Source: Siphonodentalium dalli (taxonomy: Eukaryota > Mollusca > Scaphopoda > Gadilida > Siphonodentaliidae). From it: a DNA stretch of 64,000 bases. This document shows positions 1 to 14,552 of this stretch, piece by piece. How positions within the stretch are numbered: position 1 is the first letter of the stretch; each line of letters begins with the position of its first letter. The position numbers and the translations under genes were made by a program. The notes beneath the pieces are model-generated. The model had not been told where the DNA came from. It saw nothing but the letters and a program-made list of their open reading frames with translations, and did no database searches. The stretch is taken from the NCBI GenBank assembly GCA_032622095.1, contig CP136063.1:216709982-216773981 (forward strand), given 5' to 3'.

Positions 1-3000
1 GGTGGCCATGTTTTTTGGCTGAACGACCCCAAAATAACTAGATGTCATTGTTAACATCCATGACAAATTTCATGAAGATCTGACCAAAGCTAAAGATCGA
101 ACACATATGCACATGGCATACTGTTGTAAAATGCTCATTTGTGTTCTATATTATCCAATACATATCGTTGTATATGTGAACAAAGACAGCACTTTATTTG
201 ATGTATCTGTCATATATATGTTATATTATTGAATAAATATATGCCACTACTCACGTTTTATTGAACATATACATGACATAGACTTTTATACAGGCACTGG
301 ATGTTCGATGTTGTAAACATATATGTGGTATTTTACAACACAAATGTGCATGTTACAACACCAGTGTGCATATGTGTTCGATCTTTAGCTTTGGTCAGAT
401 CTTCATGAAATTTGTCATGAATATTGACATTGACATGTAGATGGGAACGAGTCATTTTGGGGTCATTTGGCTAAAAAACATGGCCGCCAGCAGCCATCTT
501 GGATTTTACTCTTTGCATGACTAAATCCTTTGGCATTGGCTACAGGTCGTACCTTTGGTCGGAACTTCATGAAATTTGTCATTGATATTAGAAATGACAT
601 GTATATGGGAACGAGTCATTTTGGGGTTATTTGGCCGAAAAACATGGCCGCCAGCAGCCATCTTGGATTTTATTCTTTGCATTACTAAATCCTATGGCGC
701 GGGCTACAGGTTGTACCTTTGGTCTAATCTTTATGAAATTTGTCATGTATGTTAACACTGACATGTAGATGGGAACGAGTCATTTTGAGGCCATTCGGCC
801 AAAAAACATGGCCGCCAGCAGCCATCTTGGATTTTACTCTTTGCATTACTAAATCCTTTGGCGCGGGCTACAGGTTGTACCTTTGATCTAATCTTTATGA
901 AATTTGTCATGAATATTGACATTGGCATGTAGATGGGAACGAGTCATTTTGGGGTCATTTGGCCAAAAAACATGGCCGCTGGCGGTCATCTCGGATTTAA
1001 AAATTCAATCCATTGGCGTGGGCTACAGGTCGTACCTGTTATGGATGTTAACAATGACATGTAGATGGGAAAGAGCCATTTTAGGGTTATTCGGCATTAA
1101 AACATGGCTGCCAGTGGCCTTCTTGGATTTTACATCTTGCATGACTAAAGCTAGCCGCCAGCAACCATCTTAGATTTTACTTTTATATATATCTCTTCAT
1201 GTTGATAACCTAGTATTAGACATTCAACTTTCCACATTCCTAATCGCTCCATTGACTGTAACACATTAAATTATTCCCTGAAGATCTGACCAAAGGTACG
1301 ACCTGTAGCCCGTGCCAAAGGATTTAGTAATGTAAAGAGTAAAATTCAAGATGGTTGCTGGCGGCCATGTTTTTTGGCCGAATGACCCCAAAATGACTCA
1401 TTCACATATACATGTCATTGTTAACATCCGTGACAAATTTCATGAAGATCCGACCAAAGGTATGACCTGTAGCCCGTGCTAAACGATTTAGTCATGCAAA
1501 GAGTAAAATTCAAGATGGTTGCTGGCGGCCATGTTTTTTGACCGAATGACCCCAAAATGACTCGTTCACATCTACATGTCATTGTTAACATCCGTGACAA
1601 ATTTCATGAAGATCCGACCAAAGGTATGACCTGTAGCCCGTGCTAAACGATTTAGTCATGCAAAGAGTAAAATTCAAGATGGCTGCTGGCGGCCATGTTT
1701 TTTGGCGGAATGACCCCAAAATTACTCGTTCCCATCTAGATGTCATTGTTACCATCCATGACAAATTTCATGAAGATCTGACCAAAGCTAAAGATCGAAC
1801 ACATATGCACACGGCATGCTGTTGTAAAATGCTCATTTATGTTCTATATTATCCAATACATATGGTTGTATATGTGAACAAAGACAGCACTTTATTTGAT
1901 GTATGTGTCATATATATGTTATATTATTGAATAAATATATGCCACTACTCACTTTTTATTGAACATATACATGACATCGACTTTTATACAGCCACTGGAT
2001 GTTCGATGTTTTAAACATATATGTGGTATTTTACAACACAAATGTGCATGTTACAACACCAGTGTGCATATGTGTTCGATCTTTAGCTTTGGTCAGATCT
2101 TCATGAAATTTGTCATGAATATTGACATTGACATGTAGATGGGTACGAGTCATTTTGGGGTCATTTGGCTAAAAAACATGGCCGCCAGCAGCCATCTTGG
2201 ATTTTACTCTTTGCATGACTAAATCCTTTGGCATTGGCTACAGGTCGTACCTTTGGTCGGAACTTCATTAAATTTGTCATTGATATTAGAAATGACATGT
2301 ATATGGGAACGAGTCATTTTGGGGTTATTTGGCCGAAAAACATGGCCGCCAGCAGCCATCTTGGATTTTATTCTTTGCATTACTAAATCCTATGGCGCGG
2401 GCTACAGGTTGTACCTTTGGTCTAATCTTTATGAAATTTGTCATGTATGTTAACACTGACATGTAGATGGGAACGAGTCATTTTGAGGCCATTCGGCCAA
2501 AAAACATGGCCGCCAGCAGCCATCTTGGATTTTACTCTTTGCATTACTAAATCCTTTGGCGCGGGCTACAGGTTGTACCTTTGATCTAATCTTTATGAAA
2601 TTTGTCATGAATATTGACATTGGCATGTAGATGGGAACGAGTCATTTTGGGGTCATTTGGCCAAAAAACATGGCCGCTGGCGGTCATCTCGGATTTAAAA
2701 ATTCAATCCATTGGCGTGGGCTACAGGTCGTACCTGTTATGGATGTTAACAATGACATGTAGATGGGAAAGAGCCATTTTAGGGTTATTCGGCATTAAAA
2801 CATGGCTGCCAGTGGCCTTCTTGGATTTTACATCTTGCATGACTAAAGCTAGCCGCCAGCAACCATCTTAGATTTTACTTTTATATATATCTCTTCATGT
2901 TGATAACCTAGTATTAGACATTCAACTTTCCACATTCCTAATCGCTCCATTGACTGTAACACATTAAATTATTCCCTGAAGATCTGACCAAAGGTACGAC

Positions 3001-6000
3001 CTGTAGCCCGTGCCAAAGGATTTAGTAATGTAAAGAGTAAAATTCAAGATGGTTGCTGGCGGCCATGTTTTTTGGCCGAATGACCCCAAAATGACTCGTT
3101 CACATCTACATGTCATTGTTAACATCCGTGACAAATTTCATGAAGATCCGACCAAAGGTATGACCTGTAGCCCGTGCTAAACGATTTAGTCATGCAAAGA
3201 GTAAAATTCAAGATGGTTGCTGGCGGCCATGTTTTTTGACCGAATGACCCCAAAATGACTCGTTCACATCTAGATGTCATTGTTACCATCCATGACAAAT
3301 TTCATGAAGATCTGACCAAAGCTAAAGATCGAACACATATGCACACGGCATGCTGTTGTAAAATGCTCATTTATGTTCTATATTATCCAATACATATGGT
3401 TGTATATGTGAACAAAGACAGCACTTTATTTGATGTATGTGTCATATATATGTTATATTATTGAATAAATATATGCCACTACTCACTTTTTATTGAACAT
3501 ATACATGACATTGACTTTTATACAGGCACTGGATGTTCGATGTTGTAAACATATATATATATGTGGTATTTTACAACACAAATGTGCATGTTACAACACC
3601 AGAGTGCATATGTGTTCGATCTTTAGCTTTGGTCAGATCTTCATGAAATTTGTCATGAATATTGACATTGACATGTAGATGGGAACGAGTCATTTTGGGA
3701 TCATTTGGCTAAAAAACATGGCCGCCAGCAGCCATCTTGGATTTTACTCTTTGCATGACTAAATCCTTTGGCATTGGCTACAGGTCGTACCTTTGGTCGG
3801 AACTTCATGAAATTTGTCATTGATATTAGAAATGACATGTATATGGGAACGAGTCATTTTGGGGTTATTTGGCCGAAAAACATGGCCGCCAGCAGCCATC
3901 TTGGATTTTACTCTTTGCATTACTAAATCCTATGGCGCGGGCTACAGGTTGTACCTTTGGTCTAATCTTTATGAAATTTGTCATGTATGTTAACACTGAC
4001 ATGTAGATGGGAACGAGTCATTTTGAGGCCATTCGACCAAAAAACATGGCCGCCAGCAGCCATCTTGGATTTTACTCTTTGCATTACTAAATCCTTTGGC
4101 GCGGGCTACAGGTTGTACCTTTGATCTAATCTTTATGAAATTTGTCATGAATATTGACATTGACATGTAGATGGGAACGAGTCATTTTGGGGTCATTTGG
4201 CCAAAAACCATGGCCGCTGGCGGTCATCTCGAATTTAAAAATTCAATCCATTGGCGCGGGCTACAGGTCGTACCTGTTATGGATGTTAACAATGACATGT
4301 AGATGGGAAAGAGCCATTTTAGGGTTATTCGGCACTAAAACATGGCTGCCAGTGGCCATCTTGGATTTTACATCTTGCATGACTAAAGCTAGCCGCCAGC
4401 AACCATCTTAGATTTTACTTTTATATATATCTCTTCATGTTGATAACCTAGTATTAGACATTCAACTTTCCACATTCCTAATCGCTCCATTGACTGTAAC
4501 ACATTAAATTATTCCCTGAAGATCTGACCAAAGGTACGACCTGTAGCCCGTGCCAAAGGATTTAGTAATGTAAAGAGTAAAATTCAAGATGGTTGCTGGC
4601 GGCCATGTTTTTTGGCCGAATGACCCCAAAATGACTCATTCACATATACATGTCATTGTTAACATCCGTGACAAATTTCATGAAGATCCGACCAAAGGTA
4701 TGACCTGTAGCCCGTGCTAAACGATTTAGTCATGCAAAGAGTAAAATTCAAGATGGTTGCTGGCGGCCATGTTTTTTGGCCGAATGTCCCCAAAATGACT
4801 CGTTCACATCTACATGTCATTGTTAACATCCGTGACAAATTTCATGAAGATCCGACCAAAGGTATGACCTGTAGCCCGTGCTAAACGATTTAGTCATGCA
4901 AAGAGTAAAATTCAAGATGGCTGCTGGCGGCCATGTTTTTTGGCGGAATGACCCCAAAATTACTCGTTCCCATCTAGATGTCATTGTTACCATCCATGAC
5001 AAATTTCATGAAGATCTGACCAAATCTAAAGATCGAACACATGCACACGGCATGCTGTTGTAAAATGCTCATTTATGTTCTATATTATCCAATACATATG
5101 GTTGTATATGTGAACAAAGACAGCACTTTATTTGATGTATGTGTCATATATATGTTATATTATTGAATAAATATATGCCACTACTCACTTTTTATTGAAC
5201 ATATACATGACATTGACTTTTATACAGGCACTGGATGTTCGATGTTGTAAACATATATATGTGGTATTTTATAACACAAATGTGCATGTTACAACACCAG
5301 TGTGCATATGTGTTCGATCTTTAGCTTTGGTCAGATCTTCATGAAATTTGTCATGAATATTGACATTGACATGTAGATGGGAACGAGTCATTTTGGGGTC
5401 ATTTGGCTAAAAAACATGGCCGCCAGCAGCCATCTTGGATTTTACTCTTTGCATGACTAAATCCTTAGGCATTGGTTACAGGTCGTACCTTTGGTCGGAA
5501 CTTCGTGAAATTTGTCATTGATATTAGAAATGACATGTATATGGGAACGAGTCATTTTGGGGTTATTTGGCCGAAAAACATGGCCGCCAGCAGCCATCTT
5601 GGATTTTACTCTTTGCATTACTAAATCCTATGGCGCGGGCTACAGGTTGTACCTTTGGTCTAATCTTTATGAAATTTGTCATGTATGTTAACACTGACAT
5701 GTAGATGGGAACGAGTCATTTTGAGGCCTTTCGGCCAAAAAATGTGGCCGCCAGCAGCCATCTTGGATTTTACTCTTTGCATTACTAAATCCTTTGGCGC
5801 GGGCTACAGGTTGTACCTTTGATCTAATCTTTATGAAATTTGTCATGAATATTGACATTGACATGTAGATGGGAACGAGTCATTTTGGGGTCATTTGGCC
5901 AAAAAACATGGCCGCTGGCGGTCATCTCGAATTTAAAAATTCAATCCATTGGCGCGGGCTACAGGTCGTACCTGTTATGGATGTTAACAATGACATGTAG

Positions 6001-8330
6001 ATGGGAAAGAGCCATTTTAGGGTTATTCGGCATTAAAACATGGCTGCCAGTGGCCATCTTGGATTTTACATCTTGCATGACTAAAGCTAGCCGCCAGCAA
6101 CCATCTTAGATTTTACTTTTATATATATCTCTTCATGTTGATAGCCTAGTATTAGACATTCAACTTTCCACATTCCTAATCGCTCCATTGACTGTAACAC
6201 ATTAAATTATTCCCTGAAGATCTGACCAAAGGTACGACCTGTAGCCCGTGCCAAAGGATTTAGTAATGTAAAGAGTAAAATTCAAGATGGTTGCTGGCGG
6301 CCATTTTTTTTGGCCGAATGACCCCAAAATGACTCGTTCACATCTACATGTCATTGTTAACATCCGTGACAAATTTCATGAAGATCCGACCAAAGGTATG
6401 ACCTGTAGCCCGTGCTAAACGATTTAGTCATGCAAAGAGTAAAATTCAAGATGGTTGCTGGCGGCCATGTTTTTTGGCCGAATGACCCCAAAATGACTCG
6501 TTCACATCTACATGTCATTGTTAACATCCGTGACAAATTTCATGAAGATCCGACCAAAGGTATGACCTGTAGCCCGTGCTAAACGATTTAGTCATGCAAA
6601 GAGTAAAATTCAAGATGGCTGCTGGCGGCCATGTTTTTTGGCGGAATGACCCCAAAATTACTCGTTCCCATCTAGATGTCATTGTTACCATCCATGACAA
6701 ATTTCATGAAGATCTGACCAAATCTAAAGATCGAACACATATGCACACGGCATGCTGTTGTAAAATGCTCATTTATGTTCTATATTATCCAATACATATG
6801 GTTGTATATGTGAACAAAGACAGCACTTTATTTGATGTATGTGTCATATATATGTTATATTATTGAATAAATATATGCCACTACTCACTTTTTATTGAAC
6901 ATATACATGACATTGACTTTTATACAGGCACTGGATGTTCGATGTTGTAAACATATATGTGGTATTTTACAACACAAATGTGCATGTTACAACACCAGTG
7001 TGCATATGTGTTCGATCTTTAGCTTTGGTCAGATCTTCATGAAATTTGTCATGAATATTGACATTGACATGTAGATGGGAACGAGTCATTTTGGGGTCAT
7101 TTGGCTAAAAAATATGGCCGCCAGCAGCCATCTTGGATTTTACTCTTTGCATGACTAAATCGTTTAGCACGGCTACAGGTCGTACCTTTGGTCGGAACTT
7201 CATGAAATTTGTCATTGATATTAGAAATGACATGTATATGGGAACGAGTCATTTTGGGGTTATTTGGCCGAAAAACATGGCCACCAGCAGCCATCTTGGA
7301 TTTTACTCTTTGCATTACTAAATCCTATGGCGCGGGCTACAGGTTGTACCTTTGGACTAATCTTTATGAAATTTGTCATGTATGTTAACACTGATATGTA
7401 GATGGGAACGAGTCATTTTGAGGCCATTCGGCCAAAAAACATGGCCGCCAGCAGCCATCTTGGATTTTACTCTTTGCATTACTAAATCCTTTGGCGCGGG
7501 CTACAGGTTGTACCTTTGATCTAATCTTTATGAAATTTGTCATGAATATTGACATTGACATGTAGATGGGAACGAGTCATTTTGGGGTCATTTGGCCAAA
7601 AAACATGGCCGCTGGCGGTCATCTCGGATTTAAAAATTCAATCCATTGGCGCGGGCTACAGGTCGTACCTGTTATGGATGTTAACAATGACATGTAGATG
7701 GGAAAGAGCCATTTTAGGGTTATTCGGCATTAAAACATGGCTGCCAGTGGCCATCTTGGATTTTACATCTTGCATGACTAAAGCTAGCCGCCAGCAACCA
7801 TCTTAGATTTTACTTTTATATATATCTCTTCATGTTGATAACCTAGTATTAGACATTCAACTTTCCACATTCCTAATCGCTCCATTGACTGTAACACATT
7901 AAATTATTCCCTGAAGATCTGACCAAAGGTACGACCTGTAGCCCGTGCCAAAGGATTTAGTAATGTAATGAGTAAAATTCAAGATGGTTGCTGGCGGCCA
8001 TGTTTTTTGGCCGAATGACCCCAAAATGACTCATTCACATATACATGTCATTGTTAACATCCGTGACAAATTTCATGAAGATCCGACCAAAGGTATGACC
8101 TGTAGCCCGTGCTAAACGATTTAGTCATGCAAAGAGTAAAATTCAAGATGGTTGCTGGCGGCCATGTTTTTTGGCCGAATGTCCCCAAAATGACTCGTTC
8201 ACATCTACATGTCATTGTTAACATCCGTGACAAATTTCATGAAGATCCGACCAAAGGTATGACCTGTAGCCCGTGCTAAACGATTTAGTCATGCAAAGAG
8301 TAAAATTCAAGATGGCTGCTGGCGGCCATG
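1..8330. repeat. Higher-order satellite array, ~1.70-kb unit of opposed ~163-bp monomers
   Basis: Complete units read as 1174-2871 (1698 bp), 2872-4411 (1540 bp), 4412-6109 (1698 bp) and 6110-7806 (1697 bp), with partial units at both ends. A unit has three monomers in one orientation, a ~303-bp palindrome-bounded core, five monomers in the opposite orientation, and a ~105-bp unique linker (for example 1174-1278). Monomers contain phrases such as CAAGATGGCTGCTGGCGGCC and ACGACCTGTAGCCCGTGC. The 1540-bp unit lacks one monomer of the three-copy arm, as expected from unequal exchange. Units look about 98% alike by eye. The short open frames here recur because the DNA recurs and are not evidence of genes. 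Confidence 0.95.
1786..2088. repeat. Palindrome-bounded core segment of the 1.7-kb unit (representative copy)
   Basis: This 303-bp segment is bounded by inverted arms AGCTAAAGATCGAACACATA and its reverse complement. The arms continue outward into the monomers (TTCATGAAGATCTGACCAA and complement). The interior is AT-rich, carries AATAAA and repeats TTACAACAC-like words. Four further copies lie near 86-395, 3320-3630, 5020-5335 and 6720-7030. It is the point where the two monomer arms of the unit diverge, so the unit would fold into a long hairpin. Whether it began as an insertion or as the inversion breakpoint cannot be told from the sequence. Confidence 0.85.
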
Positions 8331-10130
8331 TTTTTTGGCCGAATGACCCCAAAATTACTCGTTCCAATCTACATGTCATTGTTAACATCCATGACAAATT
8401 TTATGATGATCAGACTAAAGGTACGACCTGCAGCCCGTGATAAAGAATTTAGTCATACAAAGAGTAAAATCTAAGATGGCTGCTGGTGGCCATGTTTTTG
8501 GCCGAATGACCCCAAAATTACTCGTTCCCATCTACATGTAAATATTATCATCCATGACAAATTTCATGATGATCAGACAATCAGTACGACCTGTGGCCCG
8601 TGCTAATGGATTGAATTTTGAAAACAAAGATGGTCACTGGCGGCCATGTTTTTTGTCCGAATGACCCCAAAATGACTCGTTCCCATCTACATTCCAATTT
8701 CAACAACCATGATAAATTTCATGATTATCAGACTAAAGGTACGACCTGTAGCCCGTGCTAAAGGATTTAGTCATACAAAGAGTAAAATCCAAGATGGCTG
8801 CTGCCGGCCATGATTTTTGTCCGAATAACCCAAAAATGACTCGTTCCCATCTACATGTCATTGTTAACATCCATGACAAATTTTATGACGATCTGATTAA
8901 AGGTATGACCTGTAGCCCGTGCTAAAGGATTTAGTCATACAAAGAGTAAAATCCAAGATGGCTGCTGGCGGCCATCTTTTTTGGCCGAATGACCCCAAAA
9001 TGACTCGTTCCCATCTGCATGTCATTATTAACATTCATGAAAAATTTTATGATGATCAGACTAAAGATACAACCTGTAGCCCGTGCTAAAGGATTTAGTC
9101 ATACAAAGAGTAAAATCCAAGATGGCTGCTGGCGACCATGTTTTTTGGCCGATTGACCCCAAAATTACTTGTTCCCATCTACATGTCATTGTTAACATCC
9201 ATGACAAATTTTATGATGATCAGACTAAAGGTACGACCTGCAGCCCGTGATAAAGAATTTAGTCATACAAAGAGTAAAATCTAAGATGGCTGCTGGTGGC
9301 CATGTTTTTTGGCCGAATGACCCGTGCTAAAGAATAAAGAGTAAAATCCAAGATGGCTGCTGGCGGCCATGTTTTTGGGCCGAATGACCCCAAAATTACT
9401 CGTTCCCATCTACATGTCAATATTAACATCCATGACAAATTTCATGACGATCAGACGAACAGTGCGACCTGTGGCCCGTGCTAATGGATTGAATTTTGAA
9501 AACAAAGATGGCCACTGGCGGCCATGTTTTTTGTCCGAATGACCCCAAAATGACTCGTTCCCATCTACATTTCAATTTCAACAGCCATGATAAATTTCAT
9601 GATTATCAGACTAAAGGTACGACCTGTAGCCCGTGCTAAAGGATTTAGTCATACAAAGAGTAAAATCCAAGATGGCTGCTGGCGGCCATGTTTTTTGCCC
9701 GAATAACCCAAAAATGACTCGTTCCCATCTACATGTCATTGTTAACATCCATGTCAAATTTTATGACGATCTGACTAAAGGTACGACCTGTAGCCCGTGC
9801 TAAAGGATTTAGTCATGCAAAGAGTAAAATCGAAGATGGCTGTTGGCGGCCATGTTTTTTGGCCGAATGACCCCAAAATTACTCGTTCCCATCTACATGT
9901 CAATATTAACATCCATGACAAATTTCATGACGATCAGACGAACAGTACGGCCTGTAGCCCGTGCTAATGGATTGAACTTTGAAATCTAAGATGGCCGCTG
10001 GCGGCCATGTTTTTTTTCCGTATGACCCCAAAATGAATCATTCCGGTACAAATGTTGATGTCAACAGCTATGACAAATTTCATAATGATCCGATCAAAGG
10101 TACGACCTGTAGCCTCTATTGTTGACGCGT
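8330..10130. repeat. Diverged head-to-tail ~165-190 bp monomer array
   Basis: About ten copies of the same monomer as in the 1.7-kb units, here in one orientation and more diverged from each other. Landmarks recur as ACGACCTGTAGCCCGTGCTA, AGAGTAAAATCCAAGATGGC and GACCCCAAAATGACTCGTTC. Some copies are shortened, for example the one near 9315-9345. The absence of the 1.7-kb periodicity suggests this is the older, non-homogenised edge of the array. Confidence 0.92.
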
Positions 10131-10216
10131 TACGTACACACGCACACACGCACACACGGACGACGGACGACAAAGCCATGGCAATAGCTCAAACTTTACA
10201 AAGTAAAGTTGAGCTA
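10131..10216 (+). mobile_element. Right terminus of the monomer-carrying element, copy A
   Basis: After the last monomer comes a (CA/CG)-rich ACACGGACGACGGACGAC tract, then CCATGGCAATAGCTCAAACT and a small hairpin (ACTTTAC..GTAAAGT) ending AAGTTGAGCTA. The same terminus ends the element at 14437-18040, and a diverged relative lies at 41205-41280. The last 11 bases are the inverse of the TAGCTCAACTT that opens copy B, so they probably form a short terminal inverted repeat of a non-autonomous DNA transposon whose body is the monomer array. The superfamily is not identified. Confidence 0.7.
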
Positions 10217-10829
10217 AAAATGGATGTATAGCCAAATTTCACTTCTTTTTTGCTCACGATATCAGTGACAATAAAATCTTCGTTACTGTGATTAACATTA
10301 CAAGCTGATCCACATTAACATGGAAAACAATGTGAAATTATTCAAGCTGGCCCGGCTGGCCTTCAATTTATTTGTTAAGATTTTATGTTTTACGTTGTCA
10401 AAAGTCTATTTTATTCCATTATTTATTATATCTTTATTTCCATGTCACATATGGTCAAGTGTGCTTTCATTTTATTGCTTATTTTCAGCTGAGTTCTGCA
10501 TAGTTATTCTAATTTTGTTGTATCAGTAGATGGAATCCTGATTAAATTTTATTTTTCCAATAGCGCAGTGTCTAGTTCTATCAAGTTGAATTTGGGTTAT
10601 TGTTGGCCATTGTGCAACTGATCCAACTTCTGATAACCTCTATATGTAGTATAGCATTAGTATTAACTATATAGACCTGTTTCTGTTCAAAACACATCAA
10701 AATAAGACTCAATAGCAGGAATGGAAAACAAATTTGGCATATGGAAAAAACTGTTTTTTGGAACCATTAAAGCGACACCCACCCACCCCATCATACGTGC
10801 TTGGAAATTTTTTCCGACCCCCCCCCCCC
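10217..10829. other. Spacer without recognised gene
   Basis: AT-rich single-copy-looking sequence between two repeat arrays. A hydrophobic open frame at 10320-10529 has no recognisable family or motif and is probably fortuitous. A C-tract lies near 10818-10829. Confidence 0.6.
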
Positions 10830-13800
10830 GCCTGGAACTTTAACTTGAATTAGGTCCTGTAACCCATTATATGTTTTTATTTCCACCATTTTTAGTGTGT
10901 TTGGATAGGTCTGCACCTATATAAAATATTAGCAAAAGCTTGGGCTTCTCAGTTGAATTTAAGGATAAGCACCCATGATAAAACTACTCAGCATCCGTTC
11001 CTATAAAATCATAATTTGGGGTCAGTTTTCTCTCAGTCTCAGACTATACTCATTTGTGAAAATGATTCCACATATGACTTTAGAACATAGACAGGCAATC
11101 AATCAAAATATTTGGGCACCTGGAAAGGATTTTTGGCTCAAGGGGAGGGGAATATTTGTGTTTATTAATAGTCAAATTGGTATTTTTAACATTTATTGGG
11201 CCGTGTATCACATTGTGTGGGTACCAGTCTAATAAATTTATGGTTTTTGGATAGGTATGCATCTATACAAATGGCTTGCACAAAGTTTGGGCTCCTCAGT
11301 GGGTTTTAAGGGTATGGAGACAGCCCAACACCCACAGCACCCATGAAAAAAATATACAGCACCCGTGCCTATGAAAACATATTTCTGAATCAGATCTCTT
11401 TCAGACTATACCCATTCTCAAAATTACTCCACATTTGACGCTAGAATATATAAAGGCAATGGGAGAAAAAATTGTTGGGCATCTAATTGGGATTTTGGGC
11501 TTCGGTCAGGGAGAGGGGAATATTTGGGTCTCTAATTAATCGTCAAATTGGTATATTTAACTTCAAATTGGGCCCTGTGACCCATTATATGTATCAACTA
11601 CTAGGTACATGTATATCTTAGTGTTTTTGGAAAGATCGGAATCAGTATAAGAAGATTTGCAAAAGTTTGGGCTCCTCAGTTAATTCCAGGGTTTTAAGGG
11701 CATGGAGACAGCCCAACACCCACGGCACCTGTGATAAAACCATACAGCACCCATGCCTATAAACTCATATTTTGAGGTCAGTTTTCCATCAGACTACACT
11801 CATATATATATATATATATTAAGATAATTCCACATCTGACTTCAGAATATAGGCAGGCAATGAACAAAAATATAATTGGGCACCTTGGTTGAGTTTTGGA
11901 CTCAAGGGGAGGGGAATATTTGTGTTTATTAATAGTCAAATTGGTATTTTTAACTTTCATTGGGCCCCTGCATCACATTTTGTGGGTACCAGTCTAGTAC
12001 ATTTAGGGTGTTTGGATAGGTATGCATCTATACAAATGGTTTGCAGAAAGATTGGGCTCCTCAGTGGGTTTTAAGGGTATGGAGACAGCCCAACACCCAC
12101 AGCACACATGAAAAAAACATACAGCACCCGTGCCTATGAAAATATATTTCTGAATCAGATCTCTTTCAGACTATTCCCATTCTCAAAATTACACCACATT
12201 TGACGTTAGAATATATATAGGCAATGGGAGAAAAAATTGTTGGGAATCTAATTGGGATTTTGGGCTTTGGTCAGGGAGAGGGGAATATTTGGGTCTCTTA
12301 ATGGTCAAATTTGTATATTTAACTTCAATTGGGCCCTGTGACCCATTATAACTTCTAGGTATATCTTAATGTTTTTGGAAAGATCTGCATCAATATAAGA
12401 AGATTTGCAAAAGTTTGGGCTCCTCAGTGGGTTTTAATGGTATGGAGACAGTCCCAACACCCACGGCACCCGTGATAAAACCATACAGCACCCATGCCTA
12501 TAAACTCATATTTTGAGGTCAGCTTTCTATCAGACTATACTCATTATTAAGACAATTCCACATCTGACTTCAGAATATAGGCAGGCTATGAACAAAAACA
12601 TATGGGTACCTGGGTGGGGTTTTGGGCTGAGGGGATGGCAATATTTGGGTCTTTTATAGGTATACATATACTTCTAGGTCTCTTAGTGTTTTTGGAAAGA
12701 TCAGCATCGGTATAAGAAGTTTTGCAAAAGTTTGGGCTTCTCAGTGGGTTTTAAGGGTATGGAGACAGCCCAACACCCACAGCACCAATGACAAATTCAT
12801 ACAGCACCCGTGCCTATGAAAACATATTTCTGAGTCAGCGATATTTCAGACTATACCCATCCTGAAAATTATTCCACATTTGATTTTAGAATATATAGAT
12901 GCAATGGGAAAAAAATTTGTTGGGCATCTGTTTGGGATTTTGGGCTTCGGTCAGGGGGAGGGAAATATATATATATTTTTGAATTGTCATATTGGTATAT
13001 TTAAGTTGAATTGGGTCATATGACCCATTATAGGTATCTACTTCTAGCACTTTTGTTGTTTGTGGATAGGTATTCATCTATGCAAATAGATTGTACAAAG
13101 TTTGGGTTCCTCAGTGGGTTTTAAGGGTATGGAGACAGCCCAACACCCACAGCACCCATGACAATTCAAGTTAAATTGGTATATTTAACTTGAATTGGGC
13201 CATATGACCCATTATATGTATCTACTTCCAGCACTTCTGCTGTTTATAGAAATTTAAGGTATGCATCTATGCAAATAGATTGCACAAAGTTTGGGTTCCT
13301 CAGTGAGTTTAAGGGTATGGAGACAGCCCAACACCCAAATTACCCTCGATAAAACCATACAGCACCCGCGCCTATGAAAACATATTTCTGGGTCACTGTT
13401 GTCTCAGACTATAACCATTCTGAAAATGATTCCACATTTGACTTTAGAATATATATAGGCAATGGGAAAAAATTATTTGGGTACCTGAATGGCATTTTGG
13501 GCTCTGGTCAGGAGGAGGGGGATATTTGGGATTTTTTAATGGTCAAATTGGTATATTTAAGTTGAACTGGGCCATATGACCCATTATTGGTACCTACTTC
13601 CAGCACTTTTGTTGTTTGTGTAATTGTGGATAGGAATGCATCTATGCAAATAGTTTGCACAAAGGTTGGGCTCCTCAGTGGGTTTTAAGGGTATGGAGAT
13701 AGCCCAACACCCACAGCTGGCACAGCACCCATGATAAAACAATAAAGCACCCGTGTCTATGGAAACATATTTCTGGGTCACTGTTGTCTCAGAATATACC

Positions 13801-14425
13801 CATTCAGAAAATGATTCCACATTTGACTTTAGAATATGTAGAGGCAATGGGGAAAAAAATTTGTTGGGCATCTGTTTGGGATTATCATTTTGGGCTTCGG
13901 TCAGAGGGAGAGGAATATTTGGGGTTTTTTAATGGTCAAATTGGTATATTTAACATGGGCCCATTACAGGTACCTACTCCCAGCACTTTTGTTGTTTGTG
14001 GATAGGTATGCATCTATGCAAATACATGTAGTTTACACAAAGTTTGGGCTCCTCAGTGGGTTTTAAGGGTATGGAGAGAGCCCAGCACCCACAGCACCCA
14101 TGGTAATAGCATACAACACCCATGCCTATGAAAATATATTTCTGAAAATCACTCCACAGTCAAAAGTGACATTAGAATCTATAGAGAAAACATTGTTGGA
14201 CATCTAATTGGGATTTTGGGCTTTGGTCAGGGGAAGGGGAATATTTGGGGTCTTTTAATGGTCAAATTAAACTTAACTTGAAATTTAACTTGAATTGGGC
14301 CCTGTGACACATTATAGGTAAAAACTTCTAGGTCTCTTAATCAGTATAAGAAAATTTGCAAAAGTTTGGGCTCATCAGTGGGGTTTAAGGGTATGGAGAC
14401 AGCCAAAAACCCACAGCACCCATGA
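10830..14425 (+). repeat. ~370-bp tandem satellite, about ten degenerate units
   Basis: The landmark GGTATGGAGACAGCCCAACA recurs (with changes) near 11311, 11699, 12076, 12439, 12756, 13126, 13314, 13690, 14068 and 14390. Most steps are 363-388 bp, with shortened steps of 317, 188 and 322 bp. Other unit landmarks are TTTGGGCTCCTCAGTGGGTT, GGGCCCTGTGACCCATTATA and a GGGGAGGGGAATATTTG G-rich block. The more degenerate first unit starts near 10830. All units share one orientation. Alternate units resemble each other most (for example 11311 and 12076), suggesting an older two-unit period. It is unrelated in sequence to the arrays on either side. Confidence 0.93.
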
Positions 14426-14552
14426 AATAAAAGTGTCAATGACACTGTAGCTCAACTTGGAAAGGGAATAATTTAATGTATTACAGTCAATGGAGCGATT
14501 AGGAATGTGGAAAGTTTAATGTCTAATACTAGTTTATCAACATGAAGATATA

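Noticed and set aside
916-7806. Repeated 60-96 codon open frames in the 1.7-kb satellite
   Set aside because: They recur because the satellite recurs. They have no known motif, the same DNA is open on more than one strand, and copies differ by stops and start changes.
1-10215. Regularly spaced repeats considered as a CRISPR array
   Set aside because: The monomers are ~163 bp, contiguous and without unique spacers, in a eukaryotic context.
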